From: Methanocaldococcus bathoardescens
GTDB taxonomy: Archaea > AGJL01 > Methanococci > Methanococcales > Methanocaldococcaceae
DNA length: 64,000 nucleotides
NCBI RefSeq assembly: GCF_000739065.1
Contig: NZ_CP009149.1
Span: 434,001-498,000 of the forward strand
Direction: 5' to 3'
In this document: positions 18,125 through 27,682 of the stretch, piece by piece
Numbering within the stretch: the stretch's first letter is position 1
Layout: each line of letters starts with the position of its first letter
Translations under genes and position numbers: made by a program
Notes under the pieces: model-generated
Databases searched by the model: none
The model's input: only the letters and a program-made list of their open reading frames with translations
What the model was told of the DNA's origin: nothing

Positions 18125-19177
18125 TTATGTTGTTGAACTTTCAGCATCGTTGTATAACTCATCTCCAACATCAACTTCATCTTCAAACCCTCTACTATCT
18201 TTCAATGTCTCTATTCTGAACATATAGGATTTATACCAAATATCCTCTGGTTTTTTCTTTATTGGGGATAATTTCCAAGCTCTTGTTTCTTCCTCATAAC
18301 CCCAATTTACGTAGTGGTTGAAATTCCTTATTATATCAGTTATAACTACATTAAAGTCATTTATTAATGTTCTTTGAATCTCTCTCCATTTATCCAATGA
18401 ACTCTCTCTTCTTGTGATTCCAAAGTAACCAGCTCTTCTCTCTCCTTTTAATGCTGATATTCCTCTACCAATGAATGTTTTTACAGCATAAACTGTTTCT
18501 GGTGGGTCTGTAATGAATGTATCAAATGCTTTACTGTATTTTTCTGGAAGTGGCTTTCTTAAATCTAAGGTTATAACTTCAATATTTTTATAATTTAATT
18601 GTTCAGCAACCTCTTTTATGAAGTTAATTAATCTATCATCAATATCAACAACTACGATTCTTTTTGGTAGATTTGATAGCATTAAAGCAATGCTTGTTAA
18701 GTCATCATCCCCTAAAACTAAAACATCCTTATTGAATAAATCTCCTCTTGAATTCATCAATGCAATTCTTGAAATTGTACATTCCGGTGTAACGAAACCT
18801 TGGTCGTATTCGTGTTTTGGCATTGGTCTATTTTTAACAATCTCTTTAAATTTCTTCAATAAATCTTGGTAGTTCTTTAAAGATACCCCTCTCCCTTCAC
18901 AGCATTCGCAAACACTATCATCTCTCTTCCCAATTCCATAGGATTTTATAAATTCATTTCCTTTTTCAGTAAATTCTATTCCGTTACCTATTTTTACTAA
19001 CCCCTCCTCCTCTAAAACTCTTATAATGTCAGCAACTAAAGGTAATGGCTCTTCACTCAAATCAACAATCTTCCAAAAATCACTGGTTGTTAAAATAGCT
19101 GATAAAACATTTTCTACTGACTTGTCATATACTGGAATCTCTGATTTCGCTCTAACCTTCTCTAAGATTCTCTCCAT
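18125..19177 (-). CDS. bpsA: N(4)-bis(aminopropyl)spermidine synthase (branched-chain polyamine synthase)
   Basis: 350 residues. Residues 1-90 include a winged-helix-like segment and a Cys cluster (VCECCEGRG); about 140-330 is a methyltransferase-like fold with VLVLGDDDLTSIALM, VVVDIDDRLINF and the aminopropyl-acceptor motif FITDPPETVYAVK. BpsA adds aminopropyl groups from decarboxylated SAM to spermidine, giving branched polyamines that stabilise nucleic acids in hyperthermophiles. The C-terminal 20 residues are acidic. It overlaps the PTPS-like gene by one base (TAATG), with AGAGGTGAAATA as binding site. Confidence 0.9.
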   Translation of the reverse strand: MERILEKVRAKSEIPVYDKSVENVLSAILTTSDFWKIVDLSEEPLPLVADIIRVLEEEGLVKIGNGIEFTEKGNEFIKSYGIGKRDDSVCECCEGRGVSLKNYQDLLKKFKEIVKNRPMPKHEYDQGFVTPECTISRIALMNSRGDLFNKDVLVLGDDDLTSIALMLSNLPKRIVVVDIDDRLINFIKEVAEQLNYKNIEVITLDLRKPLPEKYSKAFDTFITDPPETVYAVKTFIGRGISALKGERRAGYFGITRRESSLDKWREIQRTLINDFNVVITDIIRNFNHYVNWGYEEETRAWKLSPIKKKPEDIWYKSYMFRIETLKDSRGFEDEVDVGDELYNDAESSTT

Positions 19178-19671
19178 TATTTCACCTCTTTTAAGTATTT
19201 TCTATAGCAAGCTCCCTGTCCTATTCCTTCGTTGATAGAGACCTCTATCCAATTTATATTAGAAAAACCGAGATTTTTTAATCTATCTGCTATTTCATTA
19301 GCAAAATATATTGCTAAATCTTCAGCAGTAGTTGATGGAATAGGTAAAAGTATTACATCCTCAACAGGAATACTGTATTCTTTATTCTCATATTTAAAGT
19401 ATAGGGTTTTATCCCTTAACTCATAATATACATGCTCATGATTTTTTGGAAGTATTAATTTGTGGTCTAACTTATCACAAATCTCTTTTACAATCTTTTT
19501 AATTATTTTAAAATCACAAACAAATTTGAACTCTCCGGCTCTATCTCCATAGAGTTTTACATCTACATAATAAGAATGTCCATGTATAACCCCACATGTG
19601 GGATGTCCAAATACAATATGGGCTGATGAAAACCTTAAACCTGCATGTAATCCATTTAACTCTAACATCAT
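19177..19671 (-). CDS. 6-pyruvoyl-tetrahydropterin synthase/QueD-like protein
   Basis: 164 residues of the T-fold PTPS family. Zinc ligands are seen in FSSAHIVFG, and in GVIHGHSYYVDV (HGH); a Cys (HPTCGVIHG) sits just before the HGH, with LDHKLIL in the middle and SINEGIGQGACYRKY at the end. Archaeal members act in pterin or queuosine-like (archaeosine) precursor synthesis; which one cannot be told from sequence. ATGATG at 19671 overlaps the hacB stop codon (ATGA) and is preceded by AAAGGTG. The gene is in the middle of a hacB-PTPS-bpsA operon. Confidence 0.8.
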   Translation of the reverse strand: MMLELNGLHAGLRFSSAHIVFGHPTCGVIHGHSYYVDVKLYGDRAGEFKFVCDFKIIKKIVKEICDKLDHKLILPKNHEHVYYELRDKTLYFKYENKEYSIPVEDVILLPIPSTTAEDLAIYFANEIADRLKNLGFSNINWIEVSINEGIGQGACYRKYLKEVK

Positions 19672-20162
19672 GCTTTTACACCTTTTTTTGATTTTAGGTA
19701 ATTAACTAATCCTCCAGCATTTAATATTTCTCTTTCTAAACCTTTTGGTGTTTCACATTTTATTGTTTTGTTTTTATTGATTATTTTAATTTCTTCCTTA
19801 TCTAAATCAATCTCAACTATGTCTCCATCTTCAATCTCATCAGTATTTGCCATTATTGGTATCAATCCAACATTAATAGCATTTCTATAGAAAATTCTTG
19901 CAAAACTTTTTGCTATAACTGCCTTAATTCCACAATATTTTATTGCTATTACAGCTTGTTCTCTACTTGAACCACACCCAAAGTTTTCTCCTGCAACTAT
20001 TACATCTCCTTCTTTAACTTTTTTTGGGAAGTTTTCATCAATCCCCGCCATACAGTGTGAAGCTAATTCATAAGGGTCTGTAGTTCTTAAATAAGGCCCT
20101 GGGATTATTGCATCTGTATCTATATCATCCCCAAATTTGTGAGCTCTTCCTTTAATAATCAT
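19668..20162 (-). CDS. hacB: Homoaconitase small subunit HacB
   Basis: 164 residues, aconitase swivel domain with [33 protein letters not shown] and [16 protein letters not shown]. The loop YLRT is the signature that lets the M. jannaschii enzyme (MJ1271) accept homoaconitate chains of different length in 2-oxosuberate synthesis for coenzyme B; LeuD (13192) has YLVY instead. It works with a large HacA subunit elsewhere. It starts an apparent operon with a PTPS-like gene and bpsA, joined by overlapping stop/start codons. Confidence 0.9.
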   Translation of the reverse strand: MIIKGRAHKFGDDIDTDAIIPGPYLRTTDPYELASHCMAGIDENFPKKVKEGDVIVAGENFGCGSSREQAVIAIKYCGIKAVIAKSFARIFYRNAINVGLIPIMANTDEIEDGDIVEIDLDKEEIKIINKNKTIKCETPKGLEREILNAGGLVNYLKSKKGVKA

Positions 20163-20303
20163 TTCTTATCACCAAAATAACGTTATATCTTTTAGATTTA
20201 AAAATTTTAAATTTTAAAAGAGATAAAAATCTTATATTTAATATAAAATTTCTTTTAGGAAAAATAAATAAAATGGATTTGCTATAAAAACTTTATTATT
20301 TAA

Positions 20304-21341
20304 TTACTTATTGCTAATCTCTATTATTTTCTTTTTCATTGGAGCGGTTATAATTGGCTTTTCAGGGATTAAACCAGATGGCTTGTAGTAGAGGATGAGA
20401 AGCATTAAAACTCCAAATAACATATAAGACAGCCAAACTGGCTCAAATGGGATATTTAAGGTATATTTTAAGTCATACTTATAAACATCTAATAATACCT
20501 TAACTATAACATAACATAAAACCCCTAAAGCCACTCCTTTATTATTTCCTTTTCCTCCCAACAAAACCATTAGGAATGGGAAGAATGTCCATTCAACTCT
20601 TGTAAATGCATTAGCAACGATATTTACTGTATATAATGAATACAAAGCCCCTGCAATTGCCCCAATTGCAGAACCAATAGCCATTGTTTTTATCCTTAGC
20701 TTCATTATATCTCTACCAAATGCCTTAACGGTATCTTCATTTTCTCTCATAGCCCTTAATACTCTACCAAATGGTGTATTTAACAATCTTTCAAAGAACA
20801 AATAAACTAAAAAGGCAATAAATAAAACCATTCCAGTAAATACCCAACCTCTATACTCTCCAGAGACAAATGCTAAAACATCGGGGGTTGAGATACCATA
20901 ATAACCTCCAATTATGTTTAGATTATAAGTACAAACCAAAACCACAGCCTCGCTTATAGCTAATAATGTAACTCCCAAATAATCCTCTTTTAACTTAGCA
21001 CTTGGTAGGATAAAGATTGCTCCAACTACAAATCCAAGGATTGAAGCCAATATTATAGCCAATATTAAAATTCCAATTCCCACTATTGGATTTGAAGCAA
21101 TTACATCATTTATCATTGATGTTGCGTAGGTACTACCCTCAATCAATCCTCCCCCAATACCAAAGTATAGCATTAACAACCTATCCAAAATCCCTCCAAC
21201 TGCAATAGCTCCAACTAATACTGACAAAGCTTTACCAAAGTTTGGAATTCCTGCATAACCAAATTCCATGTTTAAAGATAAGGATACTATGTAATAGATT
21301 CCAAACCACAATAAGATTAATGAGATTAGTTCAATAATCAT
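20304..21341 (-). CDS. livM: Branched-chain amino-acid ABC transporter permease LivM
   Basis: 345 residues, about nine membrane helices, with the permease EAA-like loop FGRVLRAMRENEDTVKAFGRD and the conserved GAIAGALYSLY and FLMVLLGGKGN stretches of LivM. The start is ATG 21341 after CGGGGTGAAAAA; three codons upstream in the long frame belong to the leader. It forms the membrane channel with LivH (21406-22317) and imports leucine, isoleucine and valine or related amino acids. It is the last gene of the liv cluster. Confidence 0.9.
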   Translation of the reverse strand: MIIELISLILLWFGIYYIVSLSLNMEFGYAGIPNFGKALSVLVGAIAVGGILDRLLMLYFGIGGGLIEGSTYATSMINDVIASNPIVGIGILILAIILASILGFVVGAIFILPSAKLKEDYLGVTLLAISEAVVLVCTYNLNIIGGYYGISTPDVLAFVSGEYRGWVFTGMVLFIAFLVYLFFERLLNTPFGRVLRAMRENEDTVKAFGRDIMKLRIKTMAIGSAIGAIAGALYSLYTVNIVANAFTRVEWTFFPFLMVLLGGKGNNKGVALGVLCYVIVKVLLDVYKYDLKYTLNIPFEPVWLSYMLFGVLMLLILYYKPSGLIPEKPIITAPMKKKIIEISNK

Positions 21342-21405
21342 TTTTTTCACCCCGAAACTTTTAGAAAAAATTATACTTTATTAGGAAAATTAAAAAAATA
21401 ATTTC

Positions 21406-22317
21406 TTATGCTCCAGAAAGCAATTTCTTAACTTTCTTCCAATCAGTTCCTGTAATTCCATAAGGTGCAATTAATAGTGTTACTATCATTATGATTAGAG
21501 AGATAACTTTTCCATAGACTAAAAATCCAGTTCCAAATACTGATGCTAAGTAATAGGTTATTAAACTCTCAGATATTCCAATCACATAACCCCCAATTAA
21601 AGCTCCACTTATATGCCTCAACCCCCCAACAATACTTGCGGCAAAGATTGAGATGATAATTAAACCTCCAGTAGCTGGGACAATCTCTTGCATGAAAGGT
21701 AAAAGCCCCCCAGCAACTCCAGCTAAAGCTCCAGAGAGAATCCATGAAAATAACCTTGTTTTTTCAACATCAATTCCCATTGTTTGTGCAAGTGAAGGGT
21801 TTTCCATTGAAGCTCTCAATGCAATACCAAATTTTGTTTTATACAATAGAAGATAAAGCCCAATCAACAACAGTATAATAACAAATGTTGAAACAAACAA
21901 AATTCCCTTAAATCCTAATACTGTAAAATCTAAGTTTGCAAAAACGAATTTCGCCTGAGTAGAGCCAACAATTGCACTTAATATTTCAGAATAAGCCCCA
22001 ATAGCTCCTAACAATATTAAATCAATAGCTAATGTTGCAATCATCAAAATCTCTACTGAAGCTCCTCTTTTTATTAGTGGTTTTAAAGCTAAATAAGTGA
22101 TTAAACCAACAACCGCTCCAATAATAAACAATACTGGCAGAGAAAGATAAGGGCTTATATCAAACAACCTCAATAGAGTTAAAGCAACATAACTCCCAAC
22201 TATTGCATAACTTCCTTGAGCGAAATTTGGAACGTTTGTTGTTATATAAGTTAGAGTTAAACCCAATGCCAACAAAACTAAAAGGTTGGAATAAATAATC
22301 GCTCCCTCTAAAATCAT
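21406..22317 (-). CDS. livH: Branched-chain amino-acid ABC transporter permease LivH
   Basis: 303 residues, about eight membrane helices. LivH features are the N-terminal NLLVLLALGLTLTYI, the loop FGIALRASMENPSLAQTMGID and IVGGLRHISGALIGGYVIG. It pairs with LivM as the transmembrane dimer. AAGGTGAAAAC precedes the start. The palindrome AACTTTTAGTAAAAGTT lies just upstream (22331-22347), followed by a hairpin array and a type D element that separate it from the ATPase gene. Confidence 0.92.
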   Translation of the reverse strand: MILEGAIIYSNLLVLLALGLTLTYITTNVPNFAQGSYAIVGSYVALTLLRLFDISPYLSLPVLFIIGAVVGLITYLALKPLIKRGASVEILMIATLAIDLILLGAIGAYSEILSAIVGSTQAKFVFANLDFTVLGFKGILFVSTFVIILLLIGLYLLLYKTKFGIALRASMENPSLAQTMGIDVEKTRLFSWILSGALAGVAGGLLPFMQEIVPATGGLIIISIFAASIVGGLRHISGALIGGYVIGISESLITYYLASVFGTGFLVYGKVISLIIMIVTLLIAPYGITGTDWKKVKKLLSGA

Positions 22318-22328
22318 GTTTTCACCTT

Positions 22329-22450
22329 GAAACTTTTAGTAAAAGTTAGATGAAAACCTTAAACGGTTTTGTAGCCAGAAAGTAGAGCTTTCTGTTGAAC
22401 GAAATCCTTCGGATTTTGTAGCCCGAAGCTAAAGCTTCGGTTTCATCAAA
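22329..22450. repeat. Tandem hairpin array H2
   Basis: Five short hairpins in 122 bp: AACTTTTAGTAAAAGTT (22331-22347), AAAACC-TTAAAC-GGTTTT (22354-22371), AGAAAG-TAGAG-CTTTCT (22378-22392), AAATCC-TTC-GGATTT (22402-22416) and CCGAAGCT-AA-AGCTTCGG (22423-22440). GTAGCC and GTAGCC(C) separate some units, and TTTCATCAAAA closes the array, as in the array at 4094. It lies within the liv cluster between the ATPase and LivH genes. Confidence 0.75.
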
Positions 22451-22461
22451 ATTCGTCCATT

Positions 22462-22565
22462 TAACCAATTATCAAAGTTTTTAATTATTGTAAGGCACTT
22501 ATAGAAGCTCCTTTAGAGCTTCTAAATATTCCTTAATAGACAATATTTCCTTTGATAATTGGTTA
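22462..22565. repeat. Nested palindromic element, type D
   Basis: 104 bp with perfect 16-bp terminal inverted repeats TAACCAATTATCAAAG / CTTTGATAATTGGTTA. The centre is GAAGCTC-CTTTA-GAGCTTC flanked by TAAGG...CCTTA. The architecture equals types A and B although the terminal sequence is different. A further hairpin AATTAG-AGCTTTCAGCC-CTAATT follows at 22568-22590. Confidence 0.8.
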
Positions 22566-22628
22566 TAAATTAGAGCTTTCAGCCCTAATTAATGTCTATT
22601 ATTTAAGTTATAGGTCTTTTTTCTATGT

Positions 22629-23348
22629 TTAAATAGCGGTTATTCCTAATGAGTATTCCTTAAATTTCTCATGGTTTAATAACTCTTCAGCAGTTCCTTC
22701 AAACGCCACTCTTCCACTAACAAACATATATCCGTTATCACTAATTTCTAAAGCTCTTTTGGCGTTTTGCTCAACTAACAAAATTGTTAAGCCGAATTCA
22801 TCTCTCATCTCAATAATCTTTTCAAAAATCACTTCTGCAAGTTTTGGTGATAATTGGGCAGTAGGCTCATCCAACATTAAAACTTCTGCATCTCTAACCA
22901 AAGCCATTCCCATAGCTAAGAACTGCCTCTGTCCTCCACTTAATGTTCCTGCTTTTCTTTTCAAAATATCCTTAAGCTCTGGAAATACATCTAAAGCAAT
23001 TTCTATCCTCTCTTTAACTTTATCTTTATCTAATACATAACCAGCAATCTTTAAGTTTTCTTCAACAGTTAAATTTGCAAATACGTTGTTTGTTTGTGGT
23101 AGATATGCAATTTTCATTCTTGCTTTTTGATGTGGTGGAACTTTTGCTATATTTTTATCTTTAAATATAATCTCTCCAGAATATATCTTTGTTAAACCAA
23201 ACAAAGTTTTTAAAAATGTAGATTTCCCACTCCCATTTGGCCCAATAATTAAAGTAACATCTCCTTTATTTACACTTATAGACACTCCATTTAAAGCTCT
23301 AAACTCACCAAAACACTTTACAATATTCTCTGTCCTTAAAATTTCCAT
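22629..23348 (-). CDS. Branched-chain amino-acid ABC transporter ATPase, LivG/LivF-like hybrid
   Basis: 239 residues from ATG 23348 (GAGGGATAAA before it). Walker [10 protein letters not shown] (36-44), Q-loop Gln85, signature LSGGQ (136-140) and Walker B VLMLDEP (156-162) are intact, so it should hydrolyse ATP. Residues 1-44 closely match what I remember of M. jannaschii LivG (MJ1267: [35 protein letters not shown]-like), while the rest ([36 protein letters not shown]) is LivF-like. No second ATPase gene lies in the cluster. An in-frame deletion joining livG to livF at Walker A would explain this. Confidence 0.8.
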   Translation of the reverse strand: MEILRTENIVKCFGEFRALNGVSISVNKGDVTLIIGPNGSGKSTFLKTLFGLTKIYSGEIIFKDKNIAKVPPHQKARMKIAYLPQTNNVFANLTVEENLKIAGYVLDKDKVKERIEIALDVFPELKDILKRKAGTLSGGQRQFLAMGMALVRDAEVLMLDEPTAQLSPKLAEVIFEKIIEMRDEFGLTILLVEQNAKRALEISDNGYMFVSGRVAFEGTAEELLNHEKFKEYSLGITAI

Positions 23349-23495
23349 TTTATCCCTCAAAAAAATAAGTGACATTATTTTTGATATAAGTAAATTATAT
23401 TCATTCGATTTAAAAATAAAAATTATAATTTTTATACTTTATGGATAAAAACAAAAATAAAATTAAAAATAAAAAATTAAAAAGTTGAATTAAAT

Positions 23496-24734
23496 TTATT
23501 GCCAGCTAATTTTTCCAGTTGTTGAGTCCCAAATTCCTACTAACTTCCAGCCATCTTCTGTTACTGCAAAGATACCATAGTTTCCACTTGCTCTATCGTT
23601 CCACTCATTCAATTTTATGTAACCAGTTACTGACTTAACACCAAACTGACCCTCTGAATATTTAATTGCATTCTCTTTTATCTTCTTAGCTAATAAGTCA
23701 GCATCATATTTTCCAGCTTCTTGTAACATTTCAGCATAAGAGATAGCTCCAACCCAGAATGCATCATAGACGTTTAATGCATACTGGTCTGGTTCTCCAT
23801 AACCTCTCTTCTTAAACTCTTCTTTTATCTTTTCAGCTTCATCAGTTTCTGATTGGAACATTGTTGAATAGAGTTTAACTTTTACAGCTTTATCTTTAAC
23901 TTCTTCTAAAACTTTCTTACTGTTTGCTGTTCCATCACATCCAATCCACTTGTAGTTTAATAAAGGTGAGTCATCTTTTATTTGAGCTAAGAGTGTTGCA
24001 ACTTCTTCATAACCAATAAACACTATCCCAGTGTCATTTCCTTTTCCGCTGATTTCATTTGTTACTTTTTGAATTATTGGGCTCCAGTCACCAATGTTAG
24101 GGTCGTATGGAATTACATCTATAACATTTATTCCATTAGCCTTTAATTTCTCAACTGTTGCTTTCTTTAAACCATCTCCCCAAGCATCTGCTCTATAAAT
24201 AACAACAACATTCTTTAAACCAAGTTCTTTAGCAACATCCCCAATAGCGTTTCCTTGGAAGTTATCTGTTGGGACAAATCTAAATATGTATTTTTTATCT
24301 TCTGGCTTAGCACAGCCAATTGCCTCTGGTGGTGCAGTTGAAGATGGTGATATAATTACAAGTTTATTTGAATTTACGAAGTTTTTAACGTTCTTAACTT
24401 CTCCACTAGCCATTGGTCCTAAGAACAAGTTTATTCCTTGAGCGTGAAGAGCTTGCATTTTATCTAAACAAACTTTTGGGTCTGCCTTTGTATCTTCAAC
24501 ATAGAGCTTGACTTTGTAAGGAATTCCTTTCTCTTCAAAGTATTTGTTTATCTTCTCTTCAGCAATCTCACAGATATGCTTTTCATTATTCCCATAAGTT
24601 GCTAAACCCCCGGATAAATCAACCAACAACCCAACTTTAATAACGTTTTCTTCTTCCTGTTTTTGAACACATCCTGCTAAAAACACACTTCCTATGAGAA
24701 TAGTCCCTAATAACAGGGCAATTATCTTTTTAAT
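23496..24734 (-). CDS. livJ: Branched-chain amino-acid ABC transporter substrate-binding lipoprotein, ATT start proposed
   Basis: About 412 residues, periplasmic binding protein type I (KVGLLVDLSGGLATYGNN, GINLFLGPMASGEV, YRADAWGDGLKKATVEKLKANG). The standard open frame starts at GTG 24686, giving MFLAGC, which would cut off the signal peptide. Reading on upstream gives KKIIALLLGTILIGSVFLAGC, a perfect lipoprotein signal with Cys at the lipobox. The codon where translation should start is ATT (24734-24732), directly after GGGGTGATATT. It binds the amino acid outside the cell for LivHM. The start is inferred; a sequencing error turning ATG into ATT is possible. Confidence 0.85.
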   Translation of the reverse strand: MKKIIALLLGTILIGSVFLAGCVQKQEEENVIKVGLLVDLSGGLATYGNNEKHICEIAEEKINKYFEEKGIPYKVKLYVEDTKADPKVCLDKMQALHAQGINLFLGPMASGEVKNVKNFVNSNKLVIISPSSTAPPEAIGCAKPEDKKYIFRFVPTDNFQGNAIGDVAKELGLKNVVVIYRADAWGDGLKKATVEKLKANGINVIDVIPYDPNIGDWSPIIQKVTNEISGKGNDTGIVFIGYEEVATLLAQIKDDSPLLNYKWIGCDGTANSKKVLEEVKDKAVKVKLYSTMFQSETDEAEKIKEEFKKRGYGEPDQYALNVYDAFWVGAISYAEMLQEAGKYDADLLAKKIKENAIKYSEGQFGVKSVTGYIKLNEWNDRASGNYGIFAVTEDGWKLVGIWDSTTGKISWQ

Positions 24735-24951
24735 AATATCACCCCATTAAAAGCTATAGCAATTTCACTTTTTATGAATGGACAATATTTAAGTTTTTCG
24801 AGATGGATTTAATTAATAAATATTATTACTATTTTTAATGACACATCATCAAAAATTTTTAATGCATGAACATCTAAGATAAATTATATTGTTTGATGAA
24901 CCTATTAAGTTTTTATTCATTTTAAATTTTGAAATTAAAGGTGTGATACTT

Positions 24952-25374
24952 ATGAAAGAAAGAACCTTTGTAGCTTTAAAACCAGATGCTGTAAAAAGGA
25001 AACTAATTGGAAAAATTATTGAAAGATTTGAAAATAAAGGTTTAGAAATTGTGGCTATGAAAATGATTAAATTAGATAGAGAGATGGCAGAGAAATATTA
25101 TGAAGAGCATAAAGGAAAAGAGTTTTTTGAGAAATTGGTAAATTTTATGACATCCGGAAGGATAGTTGCTATGGTTATTGAGGGGGAAAACGCTATATCT
25201 GTTGTAAGAAAGATGATAGGTAAAACAAATCCTGCTGAAGCAGAGCCAGGAACTATAAGAGGGGATTTTGCCTTAACAACCCCAGATAATGTAATTCATG
25301 CTTCTGACTCAAAGGAAAGTGCTGAAAGAGAGATAAAACTATTTTTTAAAGAGGATGAGATATTTAGTGAATAA
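24952..25374 (+). CDS. ndk: Nucleoside diphosphate kinase
   Basis: 140 residues, standard length, with [14 protein letters not shown] at the start and the active site [16 protein letters not shown], whose His takes the phosphate. It balances nucleoside triphosphates using ATP. The ATG 24952 follows AAAGGTGTGATACTT; the longer upstream frame has no binding site. It is divergent from livJ and upstream of purL, which has its own leader. Confidence 0.95.
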   Translation: MKERTFVALKPDAVKRKLIGKIIERFENKGLEIVAMKMIKLDREMAEKYYEEHKGKEFFEKLVNFMTSGRIVAMVIEGENAISVVRKMIGKTNPAEAEPGTIRGDFALTTPDNVIHASDSKESAEREIKLFFKEDEIFSE

Positions 25375-25451
25375 GCATAAAGGTTTAATAACACATCTTT
25401 CATTTTTTGTATATCAACCCAAATAATATTATCAACTATAAAGGTGTAATT

Positions 25452-27653
25452 ATGGATGAGAATGATTTGAAGTATATAGAAAAAGTTTTAGGAAGAAAGC
25501 CAAACCACATAGAGTTAGCAATGTTTGAAAACTTGTGGAGTGAGCATTGTGCTTACAGAACTTCAAAAAAGCTCTTAAGAATGTTTGCTAAAACAGTTAA
25601 TGAAAAGACAAACAAAAACATTGTTGTAGGAATTGGAGATGATGCTGCTGTAATTAGGTTAAAAGATGATATCTGCTTAGCAATAGCTATGGAAAGCCAC
25701 AACCACCCATCATACATAGACCCATACAATGGGGCTGCTACAGGAGTTGGTGGAATTGTTAGGGATGTTTTATCAATGGGAGCTAAACCAATAGCTTTAT
25801 TAGACCCATTAAGGTTTGGAGACATATTTGGAAAGGAAGGAGATAAAGTTAGATGGTTAATTGAAGGAGTAGTTAAAGGAATTGGAGATTATGGAAACAG
25901 GATAGGAGTTCCAACAGTTGGAGGAGAGTGTGAGTTTGATAGCTCCTTTGATTACAACAACTTAGTAAATGTTGTATGTGTTGGTTTAGTTAAGGAGAAT
26001 GAAATTATTACTGGAAAGGCAAAAGAGCCAGGATTGTCTTTAATATTGGTTGGTTCTACTGGAAGGGATGGTATAGGAGGAGCTTCATTTGCATCAAAGG
26101 ATTTAACTGAAGAAAGTGAGGAAGAGAGGCCAAGTGTTCAGGTTGGAGATGCATTCTCTGAAAAATGTTTAATTGATGCTGTTTTAGAGGCAGTAAAAAC
26201 AGGTAAAGTAAAGGCGATGAAAGATTTAGGAGCTGCAGGTCTTTCAGGAGCTTCATCTGAGATGTGCTATGGTGGAGGAGTAGGATGTGAGCTTTACTTA
26301 GAAAATGTTGTATTGAGAGAACCATTAACTCCTTACGAAATTATGGTCTCTGAAAGTCAGGAGAGGATGTTGTTAGCTGTTGAACCTGGAAGTGAGGAAG
26401 AGATAATTGAGATATTTAAAAAATATGAACTGCCTGCATCAGTTATTGGAAAAACAATTCCAGAAAAGAGGATTATTGCCAAATACAAAGGAGAAGTTGT
26501 TGTTGATTTACCATTAGATTTGTTATGTGAAGCTCCTTTATATGATAGGGAAGCTAAAGAAGATTTGAAAGAAAAAGAGGATGATAAAGAAAAAATAAAG
26601 ATGCCTGAAGATTTAAATGAAGTTTTATTAAAGCTATTAGAAGATCCAAATATTTGCTCAAAGGAATGGATTTATCAACAGTATGACCATGAGGTTCAAA
26701 TAAGAACTGTTGTAAAGCCAGGAAAAGATGCTGCTGTTTTAAGAATAACTGAAGTATATCCAATGGGAATTGCCTTAACAACTGACTGTAACTCAAGATA
26801 CTGCAAATTAAATCCTTATGTAGGGGCTGTAAATGCCGTTGCTGAGGCAGTAAGGAATTTATCAACAGTTGGGGCTGAACCAATAGCTATGCTTGATAAT
26901 TTAAACTTTGGAAATCCTGAAAGACCAGAGAGATTTTGGCAGTTAGCAGAATGCATTAAAGGTTTAGCAGATGCTGCTGAATTCTTTGAAATCCCAGTTG
27001 TTGGAGGAAACGTAAGTTTATACAATGAGACGATTATTGAAGGTAAAGAACACCCAATAAATCCAACTCCAGCAATATTTGTATTAGGTAAAGTTGAGGA
27101 TGTTGAAAAGGTTCCAGGAGTTTTAGATAACAAGATTAAAGAAGGAGATATTTTAATAATCACAAATGAGACAAAAGATGAGATGGGAGGAAGCGAGTAT
27201 TATAAAGTTATACACAATACTGAAGAAGGAAAAGTCCCAAGAGTTGATTTAGAGAAAGAGAAGAAGATTTATGCTGAAGTTAGGGAAGTTGTAAAGGAAG
27301 GATTAGTTAGTGAAGTAGTGGATTGTTCAAGAGGAGGTTTAGCTGTAGCTTTAGCTAAAATGGCTATATTAAACAACATTGGTTTAGATGTAGATTTAAC
27401 TGACTATAATAAAAATAATTTAAGGGAGGATGTTTTATTATTTTCAGAAACATCTGGAAGAATAATATTGGCAGTTAGAGAAGAAAATAAAGATAAAGTT
27501 CTTAGCAAATTAAGCAACGCTTATGTAATCGGAAAAGTTGGAGGAAACAGATTGAAAATAAAAATTAACGGAAAAGAGATTATTGATTTGGATGTAAATG
27601 AAATGAAGAAGAGATATTATGAAGCGTTTCCAAAGATGATGGGAGAACTTTAG
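25452..27653 (+). CDS. purL: Phosphoribosylformylglycinamidine synthase subunit PurL
   Basis: 733 residues, two-fold repeated AIR-synthase architecture of the archaeal small Pur[14 protein letters not shown]-like and [19 protein letters not shown] in the first half and [33 protein letters not shown] in the second. It is the amidoligase of the fourth purine step and needs PurQ and PurS, not seen here. ATG 25452 follows AAAGGTGTAATT, so the 15-codon extension in the same frame is discarded. The 3' end converges with metG. Confidence 0.95.
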   Translation: MDENDLKYIEKVLGRKPNHIELAMFENLWSEHCAYRTSKKLLRMFAKTVNEKTNKNIVVGIGDDAAVIRLKDDICLAIAMESHNHPSYIDPYNGAATGVGGIVRDVLSMGAKPIALLDPLRFGDIFGKEGDKVRWLIEGVVKGIGDYGNRIGVPTVGGECEFDSSFDYNNLVNVVCVGLVKENEIITGKAKEPGLSLILVGSTGRDGIGGASFASKDLTEESEEERPSVQVGDAFSEKCLIDAVLEAVKTGKVKAMKDLGAAGLSGASSEMCYGGGVGCELYLENVVLREPLTPYEIMVSESQERMLLAVEPGSEEEIIEIFKKYELPASVIGKTIPEKRIIAKYKGEVVVDLPLDLLCEAPLYDREAKEDLKEKEDDKEKIKMPEDLNEVLLKLLEDPNICSKEWIYQQYDHEVQIRTVVKPGKDAAVLRITEVYPMGIALTTDCNSRYCKLNPYVGAVNAVAEAVRNLSTVGAEPIAMLDNLNFGNPERPERFWQLAECIKGLADAAEFFEIPVVGGNVSLYNETIIEGKEHPINPTPAIFVLGKVEDVEKVPGVLDNKIKEGDILIITNETKDEMGGSEYYKVIHNTEEGKVPRVDLEKEKKIYAEVREVVKEGLVSEVVDCSRGGLAVALAKMAILNNIGLDVDLTDYNKNNLREDVLLFSETSGRIILAVREENKDKVLSKLSNAYVIGKVGGNRLKIKINGKEIIDLDVNEMKKRYYEAFPKMMGEL

Positions 27654-27680
27654 ATTAAAATCTAATTTTTTATTTTTTTA
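27650..27680 (+). terminator. Hairpin plus T-tract after purL
   Basis: The palindrome TTTAGATTAAAATCTAA overlaps the purL stop codon and runs into TTTTTTATTTTTTT, which suits archaeal transcription termination. The metG gene converges here. Confidence 0.45.
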
Positions 27681-27682
27681 GT

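Noticed and set aside
22329-22450. Possible CRISPR array
   Set aside because: Five different hairpins of 15-18 bases; nothing repeats at regular spacing.
22329-22628. Remnant of a deleted livG gene between the ATPase and livH
   Set aside because: All of it is hairpins and palindromes; no LivG-like codons are visible in any frame.
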